Shown: positions 19,071 through 30,546, counted from the first letter of the stretch. The stretch is DNA of 64,000 nucleotides from Prostheceraeus crozeri (GCA_907163375.1 CAJQUW010008996.1:377001-441000); one strand, 5' to 3'. Notes: generated from the letters alone by a model not told the origin. Program-made: numbers and translations.

Positions 19071-19082
19071 CATGCCACAAGT

Positions 19083-19332
19083 GAAAAAATTCCTAAGTGT
19101 GGGAGCTCCAGTGTTGTGAAAATTTTGAAAAATTTTAAACTTCCGAATTTCAATCTGGGAGCCCTACCAAAACTTTCTTCATCACTTTTCATTGACCCCC
19201 TCCCCCCTACCGTTCGGAGAAATTTGATGAAAACTGTTTTGGTGAAGGTCCCAGGTCAAAAATTGACACTTTGGAAAAATTTTCAAAATTTTGTCCATAC
19301 AAAGTCACTCTGACACTTAGGATTTTTTCGTC
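19083..19332. repeat. Imperfect fold-back repeat
   Basis: The outer sequence GAAAAAATTCCTAAGTGT (about 19,083-19,101) returns inverted as ACACTTAGGATTTTTTC (about 19,313-19,329). Inner parts also match in inverted order, for example AAAATTTTGAAAA and ACCAAAAC. Arms are about 105 bp around a C-rich centre. It is probably a degraded non-autonomous element. The flank 19,333-19,490 holds no gene. Confidence 0.5.
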
Positions 19333-19489
19333 AAATCTGAGGTCTGACCTAAAATCTTGTAACAGCTCTAACTTTTGAACGGCTGATCCGATTGACTCGC
19401 AACAAAAATTTCATTGAGCAGTTTTTTCTCCTCTTTCAAATGAGTATCTATAAGACAAAATCCATCCACTAGAACCAAAATTAGAAGAT

Positions 19490-19760
19490 CGCTGCCGGGA
19501 GGGGTGGAAAAATTTTGTTAACCCAACTTTTGACGAGAAACACGATGGGAGGGGTCTCGCACCGAAATTCCACCCTTCCAACCTGGCCGGTACACCACGC
19601 CAACCTGGAGAGCGCACCACGAACAACCTCTCGCTACGCCGTCGGTCCCGAGGAGGGGAGTCGGACTCGAAGCAACCCGGTGGCGGACTAGGGCCGACGC
19701 CCTCGTCTGACCGGAGGGGGGAGGTCGGTCGACGGCGGCCATCTTGCGCCGTCCAGTTGT
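19490..19760. other. GC-rich patch at the Penelope 5' junction
   Basis: Base composition changes sharply to GC-rich (runs such as GGAGGGGGGAGG, CGACGGCGGCCATCTTG) between AT-rich flanks, and returns to AT-rich exactly where Penelope RT homology begins. The element's frame is formally open through it but has no ATG, so I read it as a foreign flank of a 5'-truncated insertion. CGGCCATCTTG resembles a YY1-type site, so a captured promoter or first-exon fragment is possible. Confidence 0.35.
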
Positions 19761-20593
19761 GTAGATTTACTTACTACTCATTTAGGAAAATTAACAAACA
19801 AATAAAAAATAGCAAGCACTTTTTAACACAAAACGAATTATCTGTTGTCGCCACAGACAAAAGTAACAGGCTTTGTGTTACCCATGACAATGATATTGTC
19901 AATAGAACCGAGAGTATCCTCATGGATGAAGCCATCTATAAACGCATTGATAAAGGTAAGCACAAATCTCTAGAAAAACAACCGAACCAATTAGTTAATA
20001 ACGTCTTAAAAAGCAAAATGAGTAGTTCTAACATGCAGCGTGTGTTGGTATCAGGCACTTCACCAGATTCTTTCTATACATTAATTAAAGATCACAAGGA
20101 GAAAACTGATGAAAATTCTTTTCCCCTGAGGCCTATAGCTTCCGTGGTGAATACACCAGGAAACAAAATCGATTGGTTTTGCGGTAGAATATTAAATCAA
20201 TTGACTAATTACGTACCATCACATCTATCAAGCTCTTTGCAGCTAATGAATGACTTCGGGAAATTTAACTCTAATGACATAGCCGACAATTCCACATTTA
20301 TTTCTTTAGATGTTGTGAGCCTCTACCACAGCGTTCCAATTGATAGAGCTATTTGCGTGATGTCTGATTTCGCTAAAAATCATTGGACTGATATTGATAA
20401 CTTCAGAATTACTCCAGATCAATTCATCAGCATGATCAAATTCGTATCCTACAACTATGAGATTGAATACAACAATAAAAATTACTTACAAATTAAAGGG
20501 TGTCCGATGGGCTCTCATTATGCACCCCCATTTTCGATCATATTCATGGGTTATATAGAAGAAAAGGCAATGTCTGTTATAAATTCACGCCTA
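19761..20593 (+). CDS. Penelope-like reverse transcriptase, N-terminal part
   Basis: The frame is open through the region and lacks an upstream ATG because the element is 5' truncated. RT blocks are visible: FYTLIKDHKE, FPLRPIASVVNTPG, the palm motif A region FISLDVVSLYHSVPID and the motif B region LQIKGCPMGSHYAPPFS. The frame stops being RT at 20593, where the MITE begins. The catalytic DD motif lies beyond the insertion at 21,615. Confidence 0.85.
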
Positions 20594-21585
20594 CACTGTA
20601 AATCGCTCAATACCAATCACATACGAAGGATGCATACCAAAATATTTTTTTGGTATATTTCTGTATGATCTTGGTATATATTTGTATGCTTTTCGCATGT
20701 TATTTCAAGTGTGGTATGCTTTACATACTAAAGCCATACCAGCACGATGTTAAAAGAAAGCATCAATCATGTCCAAAGTATGTTGATTTAAGGCTTTTTG
20801 TCAATAAAGATCACACTAATGCTACTACTGCTTTGTAAGTAGTGAGATAATGACATTTTATAGTCAAACTAACAATACTGAATTCGATTTTAATACATGC
20901 AAGTCCGAGGCATTTCATAAATAATCAATAAGTATTTGACCATCAACAATTATGCATTATGTAATTTTGGAACTAAGCATATTATCAATCCAAAATAAAG
21001 ACACATTATAATTCATGAACGCAAAAATCGTTATGTTTGAGATATATAAGTCAACATGGTTTCTGAAAAGTTATCGTTTTATTGAAATGATGTTTATCAA
21101 TTTAGTTCAAGGAAATGAGTTAATTATGAGTCTTGTGAATGCTATAAGAGAAGTTGCAAAGATGACATGCGGCTTTAATTCCACAAGAAATCTAATCTAG
21201 TTAAATACCACACTTTCACAAAGAAATATTCGCGGCTGGTATTACTGGAAAAAAGTTATTTGTAAGTAGTATGTAGTTTAACATATTTTTGCCATATGAC
21301 ATAAAGCTATTCATACGAAAGACATACGAAACACATACCAATTTGCATCGGGTCTCGTATATAAAACATACCAAGAATTCGTATTTCAACGTAAAACAGC
21401 CAATCACAGTTAACAGTTCGTATCGTTTACATACAAATCACATACGAAAGTAAATGGCCATTCGTATGAAAAACATACCAGATTTCTTTATATATACCAG
21501 AATCTCGTATCAAATGTTGGTTTCAAATTGTATGTAAACTTGGTATGTGTTTGTATTTAATTTTCGTATCCAGCGATTTACAGTG
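20594..21585. mobile_element. MITE with perfect 14-bp TIRs and TA duplication
   Basis: The ends are CACTGTAAATCGCT and AGCGATTTACAGTG, an exact inverted pair. TA dinucleotides flank both ends (20592-20593 and 21586-21587). Removing the element with one TA returns the Penelope reading frame to register, so the ends are exact. Both sides are packed with CATACGAA and CATACCA motifs in both orientations. No transposase is present. Small ORFs inside are chance. Confidence 0.9.
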
Positions 21586-22565
21586 TACAGTTAAATAACT
21601 TGATTTATAAAAGATACATCGATGACTGCATCATCGGTCCGTTGCAAAGAAACAAAGAATACTGTGACTTCATATTAGAGACATTCAATTCGATTGATGA
21701 CAACATTAAGTTTACCATTGAAAACCCCGAAGATGGGTTACTGAATTTTTTAGATTTAAGTATTTGGTTAGAGAATAGGAAAATCATGCACAAAAAATAT
21801 GTAAAAGACATGGCTTCTGGCAATGCTTTGAAAAAGGATAGTTGGCTACCGAGCTCCGTCAGAACTAATTTCGTAAAGCAGAGCATTATAGACACACGTA
21901 ATCGGTGTAGTTCAACGCTCTCTGACAACATTAAAATGGAATCGGAGAAAAAATGTAAAGAAAATTTAAAATTTAATGGATACACTAATAAGGATTTGAG
22001 TGTGTCTGATAGAAATACCCAAAAAAATAAAACTAGTAAAATCAATGATGATAAAAAAAGCATTTTGAAGTTACCGTTTATAAGCGACAGTCTTAATCGG
22101 AAAATTTATTACCAAATAAGAAAACATAGGTTGAATGTCCGTCTCGTCAGTACGGGCAACAAAAAACTGCGTAATGTTTTGAAGAAAAAATGCAAAAAAG
22201 TAAACAATGATTGTAGAATATGCAACAAGCTATTCCAAAATCATAACTGTGAGACATCGTGTGTTGTATATCAATTCTCTTGTAGAAAGTGTGGTGATAA
22301 ATATATAGGTAAAACTGCTAGACCATTCTACATTAGATACAGCGAACACAGTCTCAGTATTCGTAATAAAAATGATCTAAGTGCTTTGTCTGAACACAGT
22401 AAGACCTGTCTTGTTAACGGTTCGATTGATGATTTTGATGTTGAATTTCTTCGCTGCTTAAATGATCCTGTTGAAACAAGCGTGGTGGAATCGCGATTAA
22501 TCAACAAGTGCCATCCTAAAATGAACAAACGTCATGAGACAACCGGAGCTATACTGCGTATCTAA
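21586..22565 (+). CDS. Penelope-like RT C-terminal part plus GIY-YIG endonuclease
   Basis: This continues the RT with the catalytic YIDD (KRYIDDCIIGP) and the thumb region, then a Lys-rich linker. A Cys/His cluster (CRICNKLFQNHNCETSC) precedes the GIY-YIG endonuclease: VVYQFSCRKCGDKYIGKTAR with Arg and later Glu (VVESRLINKCHP). Order RT, linker, Zn cluster, GIY-YIG is standard for endonuclease-containing Penelope elements. No nonsense codon is seen, so apart from the MITE and 5' truncation this copy is well preserved. Confidence 0.9.
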
Positions 22566-22613
22566 CGAGTCAGTTTAGACAGTGTCATTTTATTGCTGCC
22601 CTGCCTTGAGAAA

Positions 22614-22634
22614 GGGTCTGGACCCGAAACGTCG
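22614..22634 (+). other. Penelope 3'-UTR hairpin and CGAAACGTCG motif
   Basis: GGGTC-TG-GACCC forms a small hairpin followed by CGAAACGTCG. The same CGAAACGTCG follows CTCTGGAAC at 24,715. I looked for the CTGATGA box of a hammerhead ribozyme nearby and found none. Confidence 0.45.
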
Positions 22635-22689
22635 GCTGTGTACATATTTTTTATTCGTAATTATTTAGTGGCATTAAATTACTCGGGAG

Positions 22690-23617
22690 AGAAAACTGAT
22701 TTTTTTCACATCATTGATTCATCACTTTCCTCATAATTTCACTTCAATTGGAAGCTGATTGTTCAATCAACACGTATGTTTCAATTTTTGACAAGCATTG
22801 CTTCTCATATAATTTCTTATTTCAACTGTGTGATGATGCCCACGAAGTAGGCATACGTTTGATTGAAACTTGCTCCGAGTAGACGATCTGACAAGACATT
22901 CATGAAGACTGCAAAGTACCATGCAACTGATTGTCACATATTGCTATGAAGGATTCATAATCCGCGAGCTAATGACACTTTCTTCCTAAATTCGCGCACA
23001 AAGGGCTTAATTCCATGGATACGTAGACCTTGAAACGTTGAATACAAAATTCAAATTCTTGAGTGTTACAGCCAGTCGCTTTCGGTTAAAGGTAAGGTTA
23101 AAGTATTCCAATTGGAATCCAATGGTAAAATTCAAGAACTATATATGGATTGTGAAACACTTGGCAAATTACAAACATTTTCTTTTGCAGAAAAGAAACT
23201 ATTTGTCAGAATGCCATGAAATTTGAAACAGGATTGAGTTCAGAATAGTAACTTCGAGTTGAAGTGAGTGACATGACTCAGTATTTGATGTTTGAGAGCC
23301 TCTACAAAATGAGCAGATTTCATGTTTGACTTAATTTTGGTGAATTCATAAGAAGCCCTGATAAAAGCATAATTAGTTAGTTGATCTTACTTGTATGTTT
23401 TTATTCTCCGACAAGTAACAAGCAAAAAAGTAATGCACATTGGTTCAAAGAAATTGCGATAGGCAGAATTTTTTTGAACTGTGCAATCTTGAAAGTAGAG
23501 TCTCCAAGCAACTCCCGTGTTGGATTCAGTGACCGCATCGGTGAATAAAATGATTAAATTTGTTGGGTCGACTGGTCGCATTACGTTTCCCACTCCCTAC
23601 TAGAGTAACTTAAGTAT

Positions 23618-23651
<34 letters not shown>

Positions 23652-24440
23652 CTACGCTCTGGACTTTCAGTAACCTACTTTTTACACAATTTCCCAGTAG
23701 GGTAGTTGTTTGAGAGAGAGAGAGAGAGAGAGAGACAGAGAAAGAGCATATTTGTCAACATGAAAATCAAAATGCACAGCAATGTCAGAGTCTTGCATAA
23801 CCACTTTGATGTAGCAAAAAAGCTATTGGAAAAGAATTTTGTCTATACAAGTTGTACGACAAAATGGAATCGTAACACGTCTGACTAAAATATATTCAAA
23901 GGATATAAATATATTCCGTCTAAATATATTTAAGGATAACAAAATATATTCAAAGGATGACATGGATCTCCTGAATTCATATACAACGACTCAAAGGCTC
24001 TGAACTTTTTGACAGACAGATTATCAGCAGTATTCGAACATATACATCTGACTTGCAAATTGTTTTCCTACAACGTTTAAAAATACGAGACAGCATGCAT
24101 CTCGCACCAGATGACAGAACACAAAAAGGTAGTAGAATGCAACATCAAACTTTCAATAATGTTATAGTAAACTTTATTTTAACTTTCGTATCTTCCGTTT
24201 CCTGGACTCTTCGAATTTTTTAACCGTGGCATGTTATAATTTGAAAGTTGGTATTGCAATATTATTGGTTATCATTCGCAAGGGAAAAATGAGTGCTATT
24301 TCATGATGTTATGATGCCATAATATTGTAATATGTATTTACCATCATTTTTGTAGTTATTGTACTTTATTGTAGTTAATTTTTCATAGTAGAGAGAAGTA
24401 GTAGTTTTAGTAAAACATTTATATTTTATTATGGAAATCA
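22690..24440. other. Intergenic, no gene recognised; simple repeats and a repeated 110-bp unit
   Basis: The segment 22,748-22,858 (CAATCAACACGTATGTTTCA and following) recurs at 25,161-25,265 in the same orientation. A (TA)n run lies at about 23,622-23,650 and a (GA)n run at about 23,712-23,736. Three AATATATT(C/T) units lie at 23,888-23,955. No coding region is supported. Confidence 0.5.
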
Positions 24441-24456
24441 CAACATGGTTTAGAGT

Positions 24457-24690
24457 TTACGACGTTTCGCATGGACACACATGAGGGCACAAAAGTTGCC
24501 TTTTGCAGCATCGTACGTGATAGAGAAATCCTAAAAACAGAGGAGCGGTGCTTAGGATATCTTTAGCACACATCTCGCTGAATAAATAGCGCGGAAGATT
24601 TTTTCCTGACAATAACACAGAAGCACAATTGCATCCTGCAGCACAGATAATTCCATGTGCTTTGCGTCTGACCTTCTTGAATTTCTCGGA
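24457..24690 (-). pseudogene. LINE ORF2 C-terminal fragment
   Basis: On the minus strand KKVRRKAHGIICAAGCNCAS resembles the Cys-rich C-terminus of LINE reverse transcriptases, and parallels RRARRIICPKLCNC of the element at 5.9-8.6 kb. Upstream RT blocks are absent. The plus strand here also carries the Penelope-type CGAAACGTCG motif at 24,715, so two relics may abut. Confidence 0.35.
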
Positions 24691-24759
24691 GCTTTTCGAA
24701 GAAGGCTCTGGAACCGAAACGTCGAGTGAAAATCTTTCCTTTTTTCTCATTTTTCTTTT

Positions 24760-25570
24760 TATTGAACTCTCAAGGTTTCGCAGAAATTCAAGGAAGTGAG
24801 TTGCTCGAATACGAGTGCAGCCAATTCATCATAATCATAAACATCTCGTTTGCTGCCATCACTTACATACAATTGTTCTATTTTATTCAATTTTCTTGAA
24901 AGTGTTATTCTACAATATACATGTACGTCGTCAAGCAGTAGACCAAATAATTTAAGACAAGTTTGGACAAATGGTTAAAAAGTTGCTGACCGATAAATTG
25001 CTTATATTAATTGATCTTAAACTGTACAGATCATTGGTCAGATCTTCCAATGAAAGAATGTCATAATTTGGATTGACGACTCCAATTCAATCCTATCTTG
25101 TGCTGTAATATTTTTTAGATAATCTGCAACTATTCGAAGTACGGACGTATATATAATAGCGGAAGCTGAATGTCCAATCAACACGTATGTTTCAAAATTT
25201 GACAAGCATTACTTCTTGTATATTTTTTCTTCAACTGCATGATGATGCCCACAAAATAGGCATCATTATCATCATCACCAGCTCTTATTTATTCCCACCA
25301 GAAATACATTATCAAACTCAAGAGGTCCAAGCACTACATTGTTATATAGAAGTATAAGTTCTGGAACAGTGAGAAAATATTTTCTGGCGCTTAATTACGA
25401 AGAGTCTTTGAGACATCTTCTTGCGAAGATCTTCGATTTGACAGTCCCAAGTAAATTTCGCGATTTATAATGCTCCCAAAATTTTCAAGTTCTCCACCAG
25501 TGTGACATTTGAAGGAGCTGTAGCTGAAGTAGCAATGATGTTGAATGTCGAAATAGTGATAGTGATTCAG
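24760..25570. other. Intergenic, no gene recognised
   Basis: It contains the second copy of the 110-bp unit at 25,161-25,265. No ORF of interest. Confidence 0.5.
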
Positions 25571-25639
25571 AAATTTGAATTGTCTTGCCAGAATTTACAG
25601 AAACATATCTTCAGCGGACTTTCTTTTGAATCGCAAGTA

Positions 25640-25810
25640 CTCGTCCGGCAGTCAGAATGAGTGCAGGGAACGAGACCGAAGATCAGACCTTCACACGATG
25701 ATGTGCACTTTATGCCTACTACGAATCTCCACGTGCGTCGAGTTCTACCGGGGTCCTCTTCTTGTCAGATACGATCAAAGAAAATCGCATGTCATGACTG
25801 CCGAATTTTG
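25640..25810 (+). repeat. Fragment of the GTCCGGCAG inverted-arm repeat family
   Basis: Sequence CCGGCAGTCAGAATGAGTGC onward, then CTACTACGAATC and GAGTTCTACC...CTTCTTGTCAGA, matches the arm sequence at 40,548 and 62,336 with divergence. It is a solo arm. Confidence 0.5.
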
Positions 25811-27042
25811 ACTTTCGTATTATTTGCTAAAAATTGTAAATTTACTCAAGTATACCCCTCATGGGATACCGGTAATGGGACGCATGGGGGAGAGAGGGGG
25901 AATGGCGACACATTTTGCCTTTTTGATTATATCTCTCGAACTGCGGGTCGTATAAGGTTCCATGGTCTGTTATTTGACCCCAGCCAACGTTGAAACCCAC
26001 AGATTAATTCTTAGTATTATCAATGTCCAACTCATTGTCCAAGAGAAGTTATTTACTATTCAATAAAAATTCAATTATGACACCATTACCCCGTGGTGTG
26101 GGGAATCGCGACAACCAAGTGGGTAATGGCGAAACTAGTGGGGGAATGGCGGCAAATTCTTATCTTAGTTAATCCATATCTATGATGATATTAGTCAACT
26201 GGTTAGTCAAATATTGTATTTTATGTCTTAGTTTATATGATATATGCTGGAGTGTAATCATAATTTCCCTATCTAAAGTAAAAGGCAGTTGAACACTTAC
26301 ATTTCAAGATAATAGTCCTTCTTTCTAGATTATTTAATTCAGTCTTAGATATACTTCGAACAATGATGTAAACATACATCCTATTATAAAATATACTTAA
26401 TTTATAATAACTGATAAGATACTACATGCAAATATGCCTATTATAAACTATTCAGTTAAAGAGACTAATTTTTCGTCCATTGAGAAATTCAAAAGTCGAA
26501 TAGTGAATTAAAAATTGAACAAATTTATTGTTTTACAAGATCTTATGGGATAAACAAAATAGCCATAATTATCAGACTAACACAAGCCAAATAGGCTAGG
26601 CTAGATATCAAATTACAAATCAACAAAAATCAAACATTGTGATCGTCAACTGACGGGATAGCCTAATCTACTGCCTACAGAAGTCACAGTAAAAAATTTA
26701 CTATATGTATATATTTTACTATATACAGTAAAAGTTCTGTATCCGCACATGCCTCGTGACACCAACGTTGGCACTTAACACACTTGATCCAATCTTCTGA
26801 AAGAGGTTCTTTATACTCTTCTGCACAAAAGATGCAGAAAAATCCGGTTTTGTCTTTTGCCTTTCTATATTTCTCTAATAAATCATCGTATTTATCTTGT
26901 TTTGTCAGAATCTCCGAGTGCTTTCTTTTGAAAGCACGTTTTTAACTGTTACTGTTAGATGCACGCTTTTGTGGTAATTGCAATATGTCAGCAAACTAAG
27001 TCTTACAACCACGAGGAGGTCCACCAGTCCTTGAAGATGGGT

Positions 27043-27140
27043 GGGAGACGATGATCCGCCGGAAGGTCCGCCAGCTACAGACGATTCTCCAAGCGGATGG
27101 GCGGGAGACGATGATCCGCCGGAAGGTCCGCCAGCTACAG
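27043..27140. repeat. Two tandem 60-bp units
   Basis: GGGAGACGATGATCCGCCGG and the following 18 bases occur at 27,043 and again at 27,103 without change. Both strands are open here. The minus strand is the transposase frame and encodes VAGGPSGGSSSP twice. Confidence 0.85.
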
Positions 27141-27398
27141 AAGTTGCAGGTGTGAGTTCTATTATTTCAATCTCTGGTAGGACCTTATGTAATCGCAAAC
27201 ATTCAGCAACAGCAAAGTCCTCATCTTGGAAGATGTTGCTATTGAAGGGGTAGATTCCTGTGGTGCGGAAACCTTATTCTGCTTTGGCGATGTTAGCACA
27301 CTTCAAATAGGCACTACTGAATAATTCTGCCATTTCATATTGAGTCACACGTTTACAAGGGTGCATGACCATGAAAGATTGAGCTTCTATTTCGAATG

Positions 27399-27472
27399 CT
27401 AAAATGAAAAAAAATACATGCTCATAAAACAAAATTGAATTATTACATAAGGTCACCTAAGTTGTTACATAC
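27399..27472 (-). other. Intron in the pogo transposase (74 bp)
   Basis: On the minus strand CAACAG|GTATGT begins the intron and TTCATTTTAG|CATTCG ends it. Codon phase is kept between FYKPLST and FEIEAQSF. Confidence 0.7.
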
Positions 27473-29474
27473 CTGTTGACAAAGGTTTGTAAAACGTGAC
27501 ATCCAAGGGTTGCATGCGATGTGAACAGTGCGGTAAGATCGATAGTAAATCAAAAAAATTGCTGCGACAAAATGTGTGAACTTCAATAGAAAGATGGGAC
27601 TCATGATTGTCAAGAATCAATAGAACATGACTATCACTTGTGGGTCTGATAATTTTAACAAAATGTTTCAGCCATCCCAAGAATAGATCTCTATTTATCC
27701 AGCCAGATTTTGAAGCTCCTCCAAGGGAACCCGCTACCGAGCCTTTCATCAATCTTAGGTTCAAATGTATACGAGGAAATATTATCATCGGAGGAATATA
27801 GGTTCCAGAAGCACTAAAACAACACACAAATGTGACATTGTGGCCTCGCTCAGCTGAGACAGCAATACCAACTTGTTTTTGACCTCTTTCCGCAAGGATT
27901 TTAGGACATGGTGTAACTGTTGTAAACCCCGTTTCACCGACATTATATATTTGACTTGTAGTATAATTATGTTTCGAATAGAGTTCACGTAAGTTATTGT
28001 AGAACATGTCAACTTCAAATCTGTTCATGTCTATTATACGGTTCAAACTTGTTGGCTCCGGTTTTCTCAGTGACACAGTAGGATTTCGGTTTAAAAATCC
28101 ATCAAGCCAATCCCTTCCTGCCATTTTGTTATCTGTGTTGAAATTATGTGGAATTTTATTTTTTCTGCCTATTCAAATGCAGCTCTTCTCAACTGTAACG
28201 GAGTTATTCCATAGAAAAGACGTGAGAGAATAAGTATGTGCTTAGTTAATTCCGCTTCTTGTTCTTCATTGAATGTGCTATATATCCCTAGTTTGGGCTT
28301 GTCAGAATTGCCTCTCTTTATTCTTGATATTAGAGTTGTGCGAGGAATATTATATATCGCTGCCGCCCTTTTCGCAGTCTCACCCTCTTTTACAGATTTC
28401 ATCGCAGCGGCTAGCTCACGTTTCGTCCATTTCGCAATTTCCGTCTTTCTCTTGTAAGTGCGCGACATTCGGCTACCTAAAACCAAATAAGAGATATTTC
28501 AGTAGGTCCCAATGTTACTCCACCAGATGTTTTAGGCAATGTAATTACTAAAGACCCCATATGGATGCAATATGGTCTAAGATTTTAGTGGTCTAAGGTT
28601 TTACATGACATGCTCGCATAGTTACATTTGGTGAATATGACTTCGTAATGATTAGACCGCAATGTACTATGCTAGAAAAAGCTATGTTATTCATGATATG
28701 ATTCAAAATATCTGATAGTCCATGGGTTGATATAGCTCGAAATCTTAATCACTATGTTATAGGCCCATTTCGGCTGGTCTAACAATAACTAAAGCTTCTA
28801 AATCAAATTACTGAATGAAAATACTACATGTTTGTAATGAGGGGTAATGGCGACACTTTTGACGCCATTAACCTAACCTAATAGATTTCATAAAACTTTA
28901 AATTTATTCTATAAGACGTTAACATTTGAGTTTGTTCTACTTATGGCTAACATCCTAATTAACTCTAGAATCGCATTGCGCTAATCTAAAAACCATTAAC
29001 ACACACTTTCCCATTACAAATTCACTCACCTGGGTCATCAAAAGAAATATCAAAATGTCTTCTAATTTTCGTCTGCAGCTCACGTATGATTGAACGAGAT
29101 ATTCGAATCTGATTGGCTCTGAGTCAGCCACATCGATGTAAGTTTCGTAAGGAACTCAGAACATATGTCAACACTGGCTGTGAAACTGAAAATCACTAGT
29201 GTCGCCATTTCCCCATGTTCCTCTAATTGTCTGATGACGAAATATCTTACAAAAGATCACAGAATATTACATTTGTCATGGACACACGCACCATTTATGA
29301 GGTAAATCGATTAGATCATGCTCTAGAGTGAATAGTTGGTCATGAAAATTAAATCCCTTGAAAATAATGAAAATTCAACATTGAATTTAAACTGGATGTT
29401 TCTAAATTTCAAATTCGAATTGCACTACATTTTGCAGAAGTGACTGACGCTAAACTGCCCTAAAACTGAAATAC

Positions 29475-29936
29475 CACTAGGTGATATGCCACGTGTATGT
29501 AATTCACGCGCAATTACGGAGCACCCCAAACATCCGTGGTTAAGGACATCCTATTCTTCTACTCGCGTACATACGCGCTGCACTAAGAATCAGAAATCAT
29601 TTGATCTGATGCTGTTAAAACATAGAATGCTTATGAATACTCGCGGGCGAGCGTTTGTAGTTCGCGCGTCCTCTTCGGTTGTCCGCGTTGCCGCTTGAAC
29701 CACGGATGAACCGCTAAGTATATTCTGTCTTCCCTGAGAATGAAATTGAGGTGCTGTCACATTGTTTAGCCTCTGATACATGCAAACACATGAGACACAA
29801 TGTCTATATAACAGGACTGCCGATAGATGTTGCAGAAATGTCACGCGTAGCTACGGATGCTTAGGGTCATGTGTAATTAATTACGCGTAGTCTACGCGTG
29901 AATTACGAGTAATCGAGCGTGGCATGTCACCTAGTG
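29475..29936. mobile_element. CACTA-ended MITE, copy 1 (462 bp)
   Basis: Ends CACTAGGTGATATGCCACG and CGTGGCATGTCACCTAGTG form TIRs, flanked by AC on both sides. The interior is rich in ACGCGTA. Two more copies lie at 42,655 and 59,250. No transposase. Confidence 0.85.
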
Positions 29937-30540
29937 ACAATTCATATAGCCTTATTACTATAACATCACTCTTGGATGGAACTAACGGACTAGCTCACTT
30001 GTGGCGAAAGATTTTTCTTATGGGACACATATGTCCCTTATCCCCTTGGTCTGAAAATTCCATATTAAGCTGGCCAAACTTCTGTACCTATTCCTGGGTT
30101 AATGAAACTTTCAACTTAGTCAAAAGTCTGGTGTGAGATTGCGAGCAATAATTGTTCAAAATCGGAAGTTCTAACCCTATGCTTCAATCTTGATCGAATC
30201 TCAACATTCCGTTGCTTGCAGTGTTACACGATCCTTCGTTTCAATTACTTCGGTCATATTCCGACACTCCCTCTATGCAATCAGTTTCTTCACAATCTAA
30301 TTGCTTCATGGGCACTATTGTATGACGCTGAAATCTTGACAAAACATTAATCAATCGTTTAATTTAACATAGAACATCGCGATCAACAGATCTCGAAATT
30401 CCTCTTTATTAATCCAACACTTCATTTCGTAGCACCTGTTTTCTTCCACGAATTCAATAATCAGATTCGCACAGTTGGAAATTTGTTTGGCCAGGTTTAC
30501 TAATATCCAAGTGGTTGGCTTTATTGCATTCCGGAAGAGA
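29937..30540. other. Region upstream of the lectin gene, nothing recognised
   Basis: Short ORFs only, none with recognisable domains. The 29,217-29,474 segment before the MITE is likewise empty. Confidence 0.4.
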
Positions 30541-30546
30541 AAGGAG

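Larger units (their letters stand above)
1..19075. mobile_element. Polinton/Maverick (adintovirus-like) element, left end outside the window
   Basis: This stretch holds the diagnostic Polinton set: packaging ATPase, retroviral-type integrase with chromodomain, double-jelly-roll-type major capsid protein, adenain-like cysteine protease and protein-primed family B DNA polymerase. Genes are tightly packed. Structural genes run rightward and the polymerase runs leftward from the right side. Many genes carry nonsense codons or frame changes, so this is an old inactive copy. The left end is outside the window, so the terminal inverted repeats cannot be compared. The right boundary is a guess, placed where a fold-back repeat and Penelope-type sequence begin. 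Confidence 0.9.
19761..22680 (+). mobile_element. Penelope-like element (RT + GIY-YIG), split by a MITE
   Basis: The element has a Penelope-type reverse transcriptase and a C-terminal GIY-YIG endonuclease. It is 5' truncated at the GC-rich junction. It ends after a small hairpin and a CGAAACGTCG motif at 22614-22634, which is typical for 3' ends of such elements. A 992-bp MITE interrupts the RT at 20594-21585. Confidence 0.85.
26688..28486 (-). pseudogene. Pogo-type transposase (HTH, DDE_1, C-terminal zinc domain), broken
   Basis: ATG at 28,462 (MSRTYKRKTEIAKW), or 28,486, opens a psq-type helix-turn-helix (AKRAAAIYNIPRTTLISRIK). Then a TAG at 28,169-28,171 and a missing base in an A6 run near 28,160 separate it from MAGRDWLDGFLNRNP and the DDE domain. 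The first catalytic position reads IYNVGETGF, where Gly replaces the usual Asp. The other acidic sites are present (LLILDNHESH, RMQPLDVTFYKP). A GT-AG intron lies at 27399-27472. A TAA lies at 27274-27276. The C-terminus has a Gly/Ser/Pro repeat (27,043-27,140) and a PHD-like zinc domain (CIFCAEE...CVKCQRWCHEAC) at about 26,750-26,850. Confidence 0.82.
25896..29216 (-). mobile_element. Pogo/Tigger-type DNA transposon, decayed
   Basis: Terminal-type sequence GGGGGAATGGCGACAC at 25896-25911 is met by the inverse GTGTCGCCATTTCCCC at 29199-29214. Inside lies a pogo-type transposase on the minus strand. Variants of GGGGTAATGGCGACAC repeat at 26,101, 26,121, 26,141 and 28,841, with inverted variants at about 26,081 and 28,861. 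The exact outer ends and TA duplication could not be fixed. Confidence 0.75.

Noticed and set aside
19518-19742. Minus-strand ORF starting AAGATGGCCGCC in the GC-rich patch
   Set aside because: The frame is a product of GC-rich DNA lacking stops, with no domain.
22600-22680. Hammerhead ribozyme at the Penelope 3' end
   Set aside because: CGAAAC is present but no CTGATGA core was found close enough upstream.
27041-27253. Plus-strand ORF over the 60-bp tandem units
   Set aside because: Antisense to the transposase frame; open only because of the GC-rich repeat.
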